This document shows, one piece after another, positions 8,262 through 17,245 of a stretch of 64,000 nt of DNA; the first letter of the stretch is position 1; every line of letters begins with the position of its first letter. The translations under genes and the position numbers were made by a program. The notes below the pieces were generated by a model. The model was not told the origin of the DNA. It did not search any database and was given only the letters and a program-made list of their open reading frames with translations. Origin of the DNA: Herbaspirillum sp. YR522 (lineage in GTDB: Bacteria; Pseudomonadota; Gammaproteobacteria; Burkholderiales; Burkholderiaceae_D); NCBI RefSeq assembly GCF_000282575.1, contig NZ_AKJA01000017.1:1-64000 (forward strand), read 5' to 3'.

Positions 8262-9244
8262 TGCGCAAGCCCTCGCATGCCTCCGAACGCAGCCGCCACT
8301 GGGCGCAGATCAACGAAGTCAGCTTCGTGACGGGCATGCGCCTGCTGTTCGCGGTCTACCGGCTGCTGGGACGGGGGCCGTTCCGGCTGCTGCTATACCC
8401 GGTACTGGGCTGGTACATCGCCGTCAACGGCCGCGCCCGCCGCGCCTCGCGCGATTACCTGCAACAGGTGGCCAGCTGGCGCCCGCAAGCCGGGGTACGC
8501 GCCGACCTGGTTGGCGTGTTCCGGCACTTCCGCGCCTTCGGCGAGAGCCTGCTCGACAAGATGCTGCTGTGGGGTGGGCTGTTTGCGCTGGACCGGGTCC
8601 AGCTGCACGGCCAGCAACACATCGCGCACGCCATCGCGGCCGGTCGTGGCGGCCTGTTGATCTGCACCCACCTGGGCAACCTCGAGCTGTGCCGGGTGAT
8701 GGCACGGCGCTATCCCGCGGTACGCCTGACGGTGCTGGTGCATACCCGGCACGCCCAGGCCTTCAACCGCATGCTGGCGCAACTCGATCCGGGCAGCCAG
8801 CTCAACCTGCTGCAGGTGACCGAGATGTCCCCGGCCACCGCCATGATGCTGGCCGACAAGGTGGCGCAAGGCGAATTCGTGGTGATCGCCGGCGACCGGG
8901 TGCCGGTGTCGGCCTCGCCGCGCGTGGCGCAGGCCAGCTTCATGGGCCGCAGCGCGGCCTTTCCGGTGGGTCCGTTTGTCCTGGCCAGCCTGTTGCAATG
9001 TCCGGTATTTCTGATGTTTTCACGACGCACCGCCGACGGTGCGCGGCTCGACTTCGAAGCCTTCAGCGATCGCGTGGAACTGCCACGCAAAGAGCGCCCG
9101 CAGCACCTGGACCGGCTAGCCGGCCAGTACGCTGCGCGGCTGGAAGCGCATTGCCTGCAAGCGCCCTACCAATGGTTCAACTTCTATCACTTCTGGGCAC
9201 AGCCCGCACTGGACGACACGCATGACCGACCTGCACCACACTGA
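8261..9244 (+). CDS. LpxL/HtrB-like lysophospholipid acyltransferase
   Basis: The 327-residue membrane-associated enzyme has an N-terminal hydrophobic segment (PFRLLLYPVLGWYIAV) and the HX4E motif THLGNLE typical of late lipid A acyltransferases. In the pigment operon it likely joins an acyl or polyene chain to a lipid headgroup rather than to lipid A. It starts inside the glycosyltransferase stop (TGATG). In some APE loci the glycosyltransferase and acyltransferase are one fused protein; here they are separate frames. Confidence 0.86.
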   Translation: MRKPSHASERSRHWAQINEVSFVTGMRLLFAVYRLLGRGPFRLLLYPVLGWYIAVNGRARRASRDYLQQVASWRPQAGVRADLVGVFRHFRAFGESLLDKMLLWGGLFALDRVQLHGQQHIAHAIAAGRGGLLICTHLGNLELCRVMARRYPAVRLTVLVHTRHAQAFNRMLAQLDPGSQLNLLQVTEMSPATAMMLADKVAQGEFVVIAGDRVPVSASPRVAQASFMGRSAAFPVGPFVLASLLQCPVFLMFSRRTADGARLDFEAFSDRVELPRKERPQHLDRLAGQYAARLEAHCLQAPYQWFNFYHFWAQPALDDTHDRPAPH

Positions 9245-10796
9245 ATCCCCCCGCGCTGTCACCTTTGGCGCTGCGGCACTGCGTATCGAAGACGTGGTGG
9301 CGCTGTCGCAGGCGCGCGTGCGGCCGGCGTTGTCCGATAGCCCGGCGTTCCTGGCGCGCATCCAGCGCGGGGCCGACTTCCTCGACCGGCTGCTGCGCGA
9401 GGATGGCAATATCTATGGGGTCACCACCGGCTACGGCGACTCCTGCACCGTGACCGTGCCGGCAGCGCTGGTGGCCGACCTGCCACATCACCTGTACACC
9501 TATCACGGTTGCGGGCTGGGCGCGCTGTTCTCGCCCCAGCAGACCCGCGCCATCCTGGCGGCACGCCTCAATTCGCTGACCCAGGGATACTCCGGCGTCA
9601 GCGTGGCGCTGCTCAAGCAGATCGAGGCGCTGCTGCAGCGCGACCTGCTGCCGCTGATCCCCAGCGAAGGCTCGGTCGGCGCCAGCGGCGACCTGACCCC
9701 GCTGTCGTACCTGGCGGCGGTGCTGTGCGGCGAACGCGAAGTCTGGCGCGACGGCGCCCCGGTGGCGGCGGCCCAGGCCCTGTCCGAGGCAGGACTGACG
9801 CCGCTGCGGCTGCGTCCCAAGGAAGGGCTGGCGATCATGAACGGCACTGCCGTCATGACCGCCCTGGCCTGCCTGGCGTTCGACCGCGCCCGCTACCTCA
9901 CCCAGCTGGCCACCCGCATCACCGCCATGGCCAGTTTCGCGCTGGACGGCAATGCCCACCATTTCGACGCCACGCTGTTCTCGGTCAAGCCGCACCCCGG
10001 CCAGCAGCGGGTGGCTTCCTGGCTGCAGCAAGACTTGTCGTGCGACCAGCCACACCGCAATGAAAAGCGCCTGCAGGACCGTTATTCGATCCGCTGCGCG
10101 CCGCATGTCATCGGCGTGCTGGCCGATGCCCTGCCATGGTTGCGCAGCTCGATCGAGAACGAACTCAACAGCGCCAACGACAACCCCATCATCGATCCCG
10201 ACCACGAGCGGGTACTGCACGGCGGCCATTTCTACGGCGGCCACATCGCCTTTGCCATGGACAGCATGAAGAACGCCGTGGCCAATATCGCCGACCTGCT
10301 CGACCGGCAGATGGCACTCCTGGTCGACGGCCGCTACAACAACGGCCTGCCATCGAACCTGTCGGGCGCCGTCGGCGAGCGCGCAGCCATCAACCATGGC
10401 TTGAAGGCGCTGCAGATCAGTGCCTCGGCCTGGACCGCCGAAGCGCTCAAGCTGACCATGCCGGCCTCGGTGTTCTCGCGCTCGACCGAATGCCACAACC
10501 AGGACAAGGTGAGCATGGGCACCATCGCCGCGCGCGACTGCCTGCGGGTACTGGAACTGACCGAACAGGTGACGGCCGCCATGCTGGTCACGGTGCGCCA
10601 GGGCGTCTGGCTGCGTACCCGGCAACAGGCCGATGGCCAGGCGGCATTGCAGGCGCTGCCGGGCCAGCGACTGGCCGCCATGCAGCAGGCGCTGGGCGCG
10701 CAAATCGCGGCGGTCGAGGAAGACCGCATGTTGGAACCCGACCTGCGCGCGCTGTTGTCGTCCATCCGTGCCCAGGCCTGGACGCTGTATGAGTAA
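9222..10796 (+). CDS. Aromatic amino acid ammonia-lyase (HAL/PAL/TAL family)
   Basis: The 524-residue protein has the catalytic signature GSVGASGDLTPLSYL; Ala154-Ser155-Gly156 cyclise to the MIO cofactor. The catalytic Tyr is in IYGVTTGYG (residues 64-72). The selectivity region reads LYTYHGCGLG (91-100); a Tyr-His pair here suggests a phenolic substrate such as tyrosine, but this is inferred by eye. The enzyme would make cinnamate or 4-coumarate as the aryl starter for the polyene. It overlaps the acyltransferase gene by 23 bases and the thioesterase gene by 8. Confidence 0.92.
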   Translation: MTDLHHTESPRAVTFGAAALRIEDVVALSQARVRPALSDSPAFLARIQRGADFLDRLLREDGNIYGVTTGYGDSCTVTVPAALVADLPHHLYTYHGCGLGALFSPQQTRAILAARLNSLTQGYSGVSVALLKQIEALLQRDLLPLIPSEGSVGASGDLTPLSYLAAVLCGEREVWRDGAPVAAAQALSEAGLTPLRLRPKEGLAIMNGTAVMTALACLAFDRARYLTQLATRITAMASFALDGNAHHFDATLFSVKPHPGQQRVASWLQQDLSCDQPHRNEKRLQDRYSIRCAPHVIGVLADALPWLRSSIENELNSANDNPIIDPDHERVLHGGHFYGGHIAFAMDSMKNAVANIADLLDRQMALLVDGRYNNGLPSNLSGAVGERAAINHGLKALQISASAWTAEALKLTMPASVFSRSTECHNQDKVSMGTIAARDCLRVLELTEQVTAAMLVTVRQGVWLRTRQQADGQAALQALPGQRLAAMQQALGAQIAAVEEDRMLEPDLRALLSSIRAQAWTLYE

Positions 10797-11253
10797 TACC
10801 ATCCTGCCCACCGGCGGCCTGCGGCTGGCCAATTCGCCCTGGAGCGCCGAGATCGAGGTCAAGATCCAGTTCTACGACCTGGACCCGATGGACATCGTCT
10901 GGCACGGCAACTACGTCAAGTACCTGGAAGATGCTCGCTGCGCCCTGCTCGACCAGATCGACTACAACTACACCACGATGAAGGAGTCCGGCTATGCCTG
11001 GCCGATCATCGAGATGAACCTGCGCTATGTGCAACCGGCCGTGTTCGGCCAGCGAGTGCGGGTGCGCGCGGCCATCGTCGAATGGGAACATCGTCTGCGG
11101 ATCGATTACCTGCTCAGCGACGCCCACAGCGGCCAGCGCCTCACGCGCGCCACCACCAGCCAGGTGGCGGTGCGAATCGACACGCGCGACATGTGCTTCG
11201 TCTCGCCTCCCGTGCTGTGGCACAAACTTGGATTGACTCCCCCGACCCCATGA
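10789..11253 (+). CDS. 4HBT-type acyl thioesterase (ApeK-like)
   Basis: The 154-residue hot-dog protein has the motif YDLDPMDIVWHGNYVKYLEDAR (29-50), with Asp34 and His39 at the positions of the YbgC-type active site. In the studied APE system the thioesterase ApeK binds both ACPs and releases or edits chains. Start ATG 10789 lies inside the lyase stop region and the end overlaps the next start by 4 bases. Confidence 0.9.
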   Translation: MSNTILPTGGLRLANSPWSAEIEVKIQFYDLDPMDIVWHGNYVKYLEDARCALLDQIDYNYTTMKESGYAWPIIEMNLRYVQPAVFGQRVRVRAAIVEWEHRLRIDYLLSDAHSGQRLTRATTSQVAVRIDTRDMCFVSPPVLWHKLGLTPPTP

Positions 11254-11867
11254 TCAGACACTTCCTTACCCTGGCCACGCTGCTGGCGACATCGCTGCTG
11301 GCCGCCCCGGCCCTGGCCGAGGCCCCCGTACAGCAGATCCAGGCCACGCTGGCGCGCCCGGCGCAGATGTGCGGCCGCTTCGACCAGACCAAGCAACTGA
11401 CCGGCATCAAGAAGCCGCTGCAATCGAATGGGCGCTTCTGCGTCATCGCCGGCCGCGGCATCCTGTGGCAGGCGCTGCAGCCCTTCCCCAACACCCTGCG
11501 CATCACCCGCGACGCGATCCAGCAGATGCAGGATGGCCGGGTGGCGATGAAACTCGACGCCCAGCAGGAACCGGTGGTCAAGATGATCAACAGCGTGCTG
11601 TTCTCGCTGCTGGCGGGCGACCTGTCCCAGCTCGATGCACTGTTCGCACTGGACGGCCAGATCAGCAACGGCCACTGGAAGGTGGCGCTCAAGGCACGCC
11701 AGCCGGCCTTGGCCCGTGCCATCGGCGACATCACCCTGGAAGGCGGCGCCTATGTCGAGCGGGTGCTGATGCAGGAAGCCAGCGGCGACCGCACCGACAT
11801 CGTGTTCTCGGACATCAAGACCGGGGCCGGCGCCATGACTGCCGCCGAAGGAGCGCTGTTTGACTAG
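11250..11867 (+). CDS. LolA-like outer-membrane lipoprotein carrier protein (ApeL-like)
   Basis: The 205-residue periplasmic protein has a signal peptide (residues 1-22, ending ALA) followed by FDQTKQLTGIKKPLQSNGRF, the beginning of the LolA-like unclosed beta barrel. Proteins of this family in APE clusters are thought to ferry the lipidated pigment across the periplasm, working with the MMPL exporter encoded next. Two Cys (residues about 41 and 65) may pair. Confidence 0.86.
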   Translation: MIRHFLTLATLLATSLLAAPALAEAPVQQIQATLARPAQMCGRFDQTKQLTGIKKPLQSNGRFCVIAGRGILWQALQPFPNTLRITRDAIQQMQDGRVAMKLDAQQEPVVKMINSVLFSLLAGDLSQLDALFALDGQISNGHWKVALKARQPALARAIGDITLEGGAYVERVLMQEASGDRTDIVFSDIKTGAGAMTAAEGALFD

Positions 11868-14253
11868 GCCCGCCGCTTTCCTGCGTCGTGGCCTGGCGAC
11901 GTGCTGGCTGTTGGTGGTGTTGCTGGTGGGAGCCCACAACGCCTGGCTGTGGCTGGTGCAGCGTGCCAGCCCCGACACCGACATCCTGGCGCTGCTGCCC
12001 TCGGCGCGCAATGACGCGGTACTGCAGCAGGCGTTTTCGCACATGGTCGACGCCGCCCAGCAGAAGGTGGTGGTGCTGGTGGGCGATGCCGACTGGAACC
12101 GCGCCACCCGCGCCGCCGATGCCTATACCGCCACGTTGCAGCCGCACGCCGCGCTCATCGCCCCGGCCGCCGGCAACGCCGGCGAACTGCAGCAGCAGTG
12201 GCTGGCCGCGCTCGATACCAGCCGCAGCGTGCTATTGACCGATGCCCAGGCGCGGCAACTGGCCAACGACTCGCCCGAACAATGGAGCCGCCAGGCGCTG
12301 GCCGGCCTGTACGGTGCATTTTCCGGCCCGCGGCTGGGCGCCTGGGTGGACGATCCATTCAACCTGTTTTCCGGCTGGCTGCAACAGCGTGCGCAGGAAA
12401 CCCCGGTGCGTCCGCGCGATGGCCGCCTGTTCGTCGAGCGCGACGGCCGTTCCTATGTATTGCTGCTGCTCGAGCTGAAGGCGCCGGCCTTTTCGATGGC
12501 GGCCCAGCGCCAGTTGATCCCGCTGCTGGAGCAGGCCCGTCGTGCTGCGCTGGCGCAATTGCCGCATGGCCAGTTGCTCACCGCCGGCGTGGTGTTGCAT
12601 GCCGCCGCCGCCAGCGACCAGGCCAGCGGCGAGATGGCCACCATCGGCGCCGGTTCGCTGGTCGGCATCCTGCTGCTGATGTGGTTGAGCTTCCGTTCGT
12701 TCAAGCCGATTGCCTACATCGCGATCTCCATCGCCATCGGCTGCATGGGTGCGCTGTCGGTCAGCTGGCTGGTATTCGGCCATGTGCACCTGCTCACGCT
12801 GGTGTTCGGCGCCAGCCTGATCGGCGTGGCGCAGGACTACGCCATCTATTTCCTGTGCGCACGGTTGGGTTCGCCCACCACGCTGGCCTCGCACGGCTTG
12901 CTGCGCCAATTGCTGCCGGGCCTGTGCCTGATGCTGCTGGCGGCGGTGATCGGCTATCTCGGCATGGCCGCCACGCCGTTTCCGGGGCTGCAGCAGATGG
13001 CCGTGTTTTCCGCTTTGGGACTGGTGTTCGCGTGGCTGACCGTGGTCTGCTGGTTTCCCGCGCTGGTGGGCCCCGCTACCCTGCGCGCAACACCGCTGGC
13101 ACATGCCTGCAGCCGCAGCATCCATGGCTGGCCGCGCCTGACCAGCATGCGCGGCTGGCACCTGAAGGGTGCCGCGGCAGTATTCGTGGTCGGCTTTTGC
13201 GTCTCGGGCCTGGCGCGACTGCACGTGAGCGACGACATCCGGGCACTGCAGAAGACGCCGCAGGCCTTGCTCGATGACCAGATCCGGGTGGGCAAGCTGC
13301 TCGACATGGCCGCGCCGGTGCAGTTCTACCTGGTGCGTGGCGCGTCGGACGAAGATGTATTGCAAAAAGAAGAGCGGCTGCGCCAGCAGCTGCAACCGCT
13401 GGTGGCCGAAGGCGTGATCGGCGGCGTCCAGGCGGTGTCGAACTGGGTGCCATCGCAGCGCACCCAGCGCGCCAACCTGGCACTGGTCGATACGGCGCTG
13501 ATGCAAGCCCGCAACGGCCAGCCGGCGGCCATCGAGCAGGTGGCGCGCGCCATCGACGAAGCTCCGCAATGGATCGCCGACATGCGCAGCCGGGTGCGCG
13601 CGCATGCCCGATGGCTCACGCCCGAGGCGTTCCTGGCTTCGCCCGCCGGCGACAGCGCACGCCACCTGTGGCTGCCGTTGCCGCAGGGCGCGGCCAGTAT
13701 CGTGGCCATTCGCGGCCTGGCCGACTATCGCCAGTTGCCGCGCCTGGCGGCGGTGGCGGCTGGCGTGGACGGCGTGCAATGGGTCGACAAGGTGGGCGAT
13801 ATCTCGGCCGTGCTCAAGTATTACCGGCAGTACATGAGCTGGGCACTGGCGGCGGCCTACCTGGCGATCTTGGTGCTGCTGTCGCTGCGCTACCGGCGCC
13901 AGGCCTGGCGCGCCATTGCACCACCCTTGCTGGCCACGCTGCTGACATTGGCGCTGTTCGGCTGGAGCGGCCAGCCGCTGCAGCTGTTCCACGTACTGGC
14001 CGCATTGCTGGTGCTGGGACTGGGCGTGGACTACGGCATCTTCCTGCTGGAGCCGTCGCAGCGCGAACGGCGCTTCGCCTGGCTTACCGTGGGGCTGTCG
14101 GCCATCAGCGCGCTGCTCTCGTTCGGCCTGCTGGCGTGCAGCGGCAGCCCGCCGCTGCACGCCTTTGGATTGACCATGCTGGTCGGCATGCTGCTGGTAT
14201 GGCTGCTGGCCCCCTGTTTCATCGCTACGGCGCCTACACGGACACCTTCATGA
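11860..14253 (+). CDS. MMPL/RND-family exporter (ApeM-like)
   Basis: The 797-residue membrane protein has a TM helix near residue 20, a large periplasmic loop, a five-to-six helix bundle (about 255-420), a second TM at about 440, another loop and a final bundle (about 650-790). This is the duplicated layout of MMPL/RND lipid exporters. The start is TTG 11860: GAAGGAG ends 6 bases before it, and the first residues are MTRPAAF. The frame begins within the carrier gene's final codons. It should export the finished polyene lipid from the inner membrane. Confidence 0.9.
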   Translation: MTRPAAFLRRGLATCWLLVVLLVGAHNAWLWLVQRASPDTDILALLPSARNDAVLQQAFSHMVDAAQQKVVVLVGDADWNRATRAADAYTATLQPHAALIAPAAGNAGELQQQWLAALDTSRSVLLTDAQARQLANDSPEQWSRQALAGLYGAFSGPRLGAWVDDPFNLFSGWLQQRAQETPVRPRDGRLFVERDGRSYVLLLLELKAPAFSMAAQRQLIPLLEQARRAALAQLPHGQLLTAGVVLHAAAASDQASGEMATIGAGSLVGILLLMWLSFRSFKPIAYIAISIAIGCMGALSVSWLVFGHVHLLTLVFGASLIGVAQDYAIYFLCARLGSPTTLASHGLLRQLLPGLCLMLLAAVIGYLGMAATPFPGLQQMAVFSALGLVFAWLTVVCWFPALVGPATLRATPLAHACSRSIHGWPRLTSMRGWHLKGAAAVFVVGFCVSGLARLHVSDDIRALQKTPQALLDDQIRVGKLLDMAAPVQFYLVRGASDEDVLQKEERLRQQLQPLVAEGVIGGVQAVSNWVPSQRTQRANLALVDTALMQARNGQPAAIEQVARAIDEAPQWIADMRSRVRAHARWLTPEAFLASPAGDSARHLWLPLPQGAASIVAIRGLADYRQLPRLAAVAAGVDGVQWVDKVGDISAVLKYYRQYMSWALAAAYLAILVLLSLRYRRQAWRAIAPPLLATLLTLALFGWSGQPLQLFHVLAALLVLGLGVDYGIFLLEPSQRERRFAWLTVGLSAISALLSFGLLACSGSPPLHAFGLTMLVGMLLVWLLAPCFIATAPTRTPS

Positions 14254-15491
14254 ATATCGAACGGCATGACGTCGTCATCATCGGAGCCGGCCCTGCCGGC
14301 GCCGTTGCCGCGGCGCTGTTGCGCCAGCAGGGCCACCAGGTCCTGGTCATCGAGCAGCAACGGTTTCCGCGCTTTTCGATTGGCGAAAGCCTGCTGCCGC
14401 AAAGCATGCAGTTCATCGAGCAGGCCGGCATGCTGCAGGCGGTGGTCGAACACGGTTTCCAGTTCAAGAATGGCGCCTCCTTCGTCAGGGGCGACGACCA
14501 CACCGCGTTCGACTTCCGTGACAAGCACTCGGCCGGATGGGGCACCACCTACCAGGTCCCGCGCGGCGAGTTCGATCACCTCCTGGCATGCCAGGCCGAG
14601 CGCTTCGGCGCCATCGTGCGCTATCGGCATGGCGTGACCGATGCCGACTTCAGCGGCGCCCAGCCGGTATTGTCGGTGCTCGACGACAGCGCTGCCGCGC
14701 CGCGCGCCTACACCGTGCAGGCGCGCTTCGTGCTGGACGCCAGCGGCTTCGGCCGCGTCTTGCCGCGCCTGCTGGCGCTGGAGCAGCCGAGCGGGTTCCC
14801 GGTGCGCACCGCGCACTTCACGCATATCGCCGACGGTATCCTGGGCCCGCACTTCGACCGCAACAAGATTCGCATTACCGTACACCCGCAGCACCACGAC
14901 GTGTGGTATTGGCTCATTCCGTTTTCCGACGGCAGGAGCTCGATCGGCGTGGTCGCCAGCGACAGTTTCATCCAGTCGCTGCCGGCCGCCGACGAAACGG
15001 CCACGCTACAGCGCCTGGTGCATGCAGACCCGAGCTTGCGCGCGCTGCTGGCTGCGGCCACCTGGGATACCCCGGCGCGGCGCCTGACCGGCTACGCCGC
15101 CAATGTCACCTCGCTGCATGGGCGAGGCTATGCGCTGCTGGGCAATGCCGGTGAATTCCTCGATCCGATCTTCTCGTCGGGCGTGACCATCGCCATGAAA
15201 TCGGCCTCGCTGGCGGCCGCCGCGCTGGAGCGCCAGCTGGCCGGGCAGGTCGTGGACTGGGAAGCCGACTACGCCGCCCCGCTCAAGGCCGGGGTCGACA
15301 CCTTCCGCACCTTCGTCGAGTCGTGGTACGCCGGCGGTTTCCAGGACGTCATCTTCCATCGGCAGCAGCAACCGCAGATCCGGCGCATGATCTCCTCGAT
15401 CCTGGCCGGCTATGCCTGGGACACCAGCAATCCGTTCGTGGCCGAAAGCCGCCGCCGGCTGGACGCACTGGAGTCGCTATGCGGTCGCTGA
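14250..15491 (+). CDS. FAD-dependent oxidoreductase, halogenase/geranylgeranyl reductase-like
   Basis: The 413-residue protein opens with a dinucleotide fold VVIIGAGPAGAVAAALL (8-24) and RFPRFSIGESLLPQS, a pattern shared by tryptophan halogenases and geranylgeranyl reductases, then WYWLIPFSDGRSSIGVV in the middle. GNAGEFLDPIFSSGVTIA is the second flavin-binding segment. It could hydroxylate, halogenate or reduce the aryl-polyene. Such genes are common in xanthomonadin-like loci but the reaction here is not determined. It overlaps both neighbours. Confidence 0.86.
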   Translation: MNIERHDVVIIGAGPAGAVAAALLRQQGHQVLVIEQQRFPRFSIGESLLPQSMQFIEQAGMLQAVVEHGFQFKNGASFVRGDDHTAFDFRDKHSAGWGTTYQVPRGEFDHLLACQAERFGAIVRYRHGVTDADFSGAQPVLSVLDDSAAAPRAYTVQARFVLDASGFGRVLPRLLALEQPSGFPVRTAHFTHIADGILGPHFDRNKIRITVHPQHHDVWYWLIPFSDGRSSIGVVASDSFIQSLPAADETATLQRLVHADPSLRALLAAATWDTPARRLTGYAANVTSLHGRGYALLGNAGEFLDPIFSSGVTIAMKSASLAAAALERQLAGQVVDWEADYAAPLKAGVDTFRTFVESWYAGGFQDVIFHRQQQPQIRRMISSILAGYAWDTSNPFVAESRRRLDALESLCGR

Positions 15492-16024
15492 CACTGTGGC
15501 TGGCGAGCCTGCTGCTGGCCGCCTGCGCCAGCCCCGGCCCGGCGCCATCGGCGCGACTCCAGCTGCGATTGGCACCGGCCGCGCTGGGCGCCGAGATCAG
15601 CCTGCAGCAGCACCTGACGGTGCAACGCGAGGGCCGCACCGACCAGCTCGACACCGTGCTCGAAATCGACGCCAGGCAGCTGGACCTGGTCGGCCTGGCA
15701 TTCGGCCAGCGGGTGATGAGCTTGCATTACGACGGCCGCGAACTCACTACCTGGCGCCACTTCATGCTACCGGCGCAGGTGCAGGGCGAAGACGTATTGC
15801 AAGATGTGCAATTGACGCTGTGGCCGGCCGAGAGCATCCGCTCGGCCCTTCCCGCTGGCTGGGAGTTGCGCGAAAGCGAGGGGCAACGTACCCTCTTGCA
15901 GGGTGGAGAACCGATTGCAGTGATCGATTACCCCGACCGCAAGCCATGGGGTGGCCGGGTGGTCCTGACCAACCTGCGCTACCGCTACAAACTGACCATC
16001 CAGTCCGTCGTGAACCCGCAATGA
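15479..16024 (+). CDS. DUF3261-type outer-membrane lipoprotein (ApeN-like)
   Basis: The 181-residue protein has a lipoprotein signal with lipobox LLAAC (Cys16). The mature domain resembles DUF3261 (RQLDLVGLAFGQRVMSLHYDG near residues 61-81), which occurs in aryl-polyene loci between exporter and ketosynthase genes. A LolB-like receptor role for the pigment at the outer membrane is a reasonable inference. It overlaps the FAD enzyme gene by 13 bases. Confidence 0.82.
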   Translation: MRSLTLWLASLLLAACASPGPAPSARLQLRLAPAALGAEISLQQHLTVQREGRTDQLDTVLEIDARQLDLVGLAFGQRVMSLHYDGRELTTWRHFMLPAQVQGEDVLQDVQLTLWPAESIRSALPAGWELRESEGQRTLLQGGEPIAVIDYPDRKPWGGRVVLTNLRYRYKLTIQSVVNPQ

Positions 16025-16043
16025 ACCGCACGCCCACCACTGC

Positions 16044-17243
16044 ATGACGCTCTTTCTCAACGCCCTGGGCATCATCTGCCCGCTTGGCCAGTCCCATGAC
16101 GCGATCCGCACCCGGCTGTTCGAGGGTGACAGCGGCGTACTGCCCGACGCGATGCGGCCTGGCCTCGACGGCACGCCGCTGGCGCTGGGCGCGATCCCGC
16201 TGGAAGACGCCGCGCTACCCAGCGATGCCTTGCTGCCGCTGCCGGACCGCAGTCGCAACAATCGCCTGGCACTGCAGGCGCTGTCCCAGATCCGCGACCA
16301 GGTCGACGCCGCCATCGCGCGCTTCGGCGCGCATCGCGTGGGCATCGTGCTGGGCACCAGCACCTCGGGCATCGCCGAGGGCGAGGCCGCATTCCGGTGG
16401 CGCCAGCATGGCGACGCCTTTCCCGCGCATTTCCACTACGGCCAGCAGGAGCTGGGCTCGCCGGCGGCCGCGCTGGCCGCGACCCTGGGCGTGATGGGTC
16501 CGGCCCACGTGCATTCCAGCGCCTGCTCTTCGAGCGGCAAGGCGATGGCGGCCGCCGCGCGCCTGATCAACATGGGCCTGTGCGATGCGGTCCTGTGCGG
16601 CGGTGTCGACAGCCTGTGCGACTTCACCATTGCCGGCTTCACGGCGCTCGAATCGGTCAGCCCAGCACGCTGCAATCCACTGTCACGCAATCGCTGCGGC
16701 ATCAACATCGGCGAAGGCGCGGCATTGTTCCTGATGAGCCGCGAGCCGGCCATGGTGGCGCTTGCCGGCTGGGGCGAGTCGTCCGATGCGCATCACATCT
16801 CGGCCCCCGATCCGAGCGGCGGCGGTGCGCTGCGCGCCATGCGCGGCGCGCTGGCGCGCGCGCACATGGCGCCGGACCAGATCGACTACATCAACCTGCA
16901 CGGCACGGCCACGCCCCAGAACGACGTCATGGAGTCGAACGCGGTACATGCGCTATTCGGCGCGCAGGTCCCGGTCAGTTCGACCAAGCCCTTCACCGGC
17001 CACACCCTGGGCGCGGCCAGCGCCATCGAAGCCGGCCTGTGCTGGCTGGCGATGCAGCAGGCCAACCACCAGGGCCTGCTGCCACCGCACCTGTGGGACG
17101 GCGTGCCCGACCCGGCACTGCCGAGGCTCGACATCGTCGAGCGCGGTCGCGCGCTGGGACGCCCGCCGCGTGCGGTACTTTCCAATTCATTCGCCTTCGG
17201 CGGCAGCAACGTAGCGCTGCTGCTGACCCGCCAGGACCGCTAG
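16044..17243 (+). CDS. Beta-ketoacyl-ACP synthase (ApeO-like KS)
   Basis: The 399-residue condensing enzyme has the full Cys-His-His triad: Cys161 in HSSACSSSGK, His286 in LHGTATPQND and His320 in KPFTGHTLGAAS. ApeO forms a heterodimer with the chain-length factor ApeC, so the product of the gene at 3113 is the likely partner. It elongates the polyene by decarboxylative condensation with malonyl-ACP. It starts 19 bases after the lipoprotein gene. Confidence 0.93.
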   Translation: MTLFLNALGIICPLGQSHDAIRTRLFEGDSGVLPDAMRPGLDGTPLALGAIPLEDAALPSDALLPLPDRSRNNRLALQALSQIRDQVDAAIARFGAHRVGIVLGTSTSGIAEGEAAFRWRQHGDAFPAHFHYGQQELGSPAAALAATLGVMGPAHVHSSACSSSGKAMAAAARLINMGLCDAVLCGGVDSLCDFTIAGFTALESVSPARCNPLSRNRCGINIGEGAALFLMSREPAMVALAGWGESSDAHHISAPDPSGGGALRAMRGALARAHMAPDQIDYINLHGTATPQNDVMESNAVHALFGAQVPVSSTKPFTGHTLGAASAIEAGLCWLAMQQANHQGLLPPHLWDGVPDPALPRLDIVERGRALGRPPRAVLSNSFAFGGSNVALLLTRQDR

Positions 17244-17245
17244 AA

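Noticed and set aside
12232-14160. 642-residue minus-strand ORF
   Set aside because: Antisense to the MMPL exporter gene, low-complexity Gln/Arg/His composition, no motif.
16021-16047. 8-codon ATG-TGA frame between the DUF3261 and ketosynthase genes
   Set aside because: Too short, no ribosome site of its own; likely a by-product of the ATGA overlap at the lipoprotein stop.
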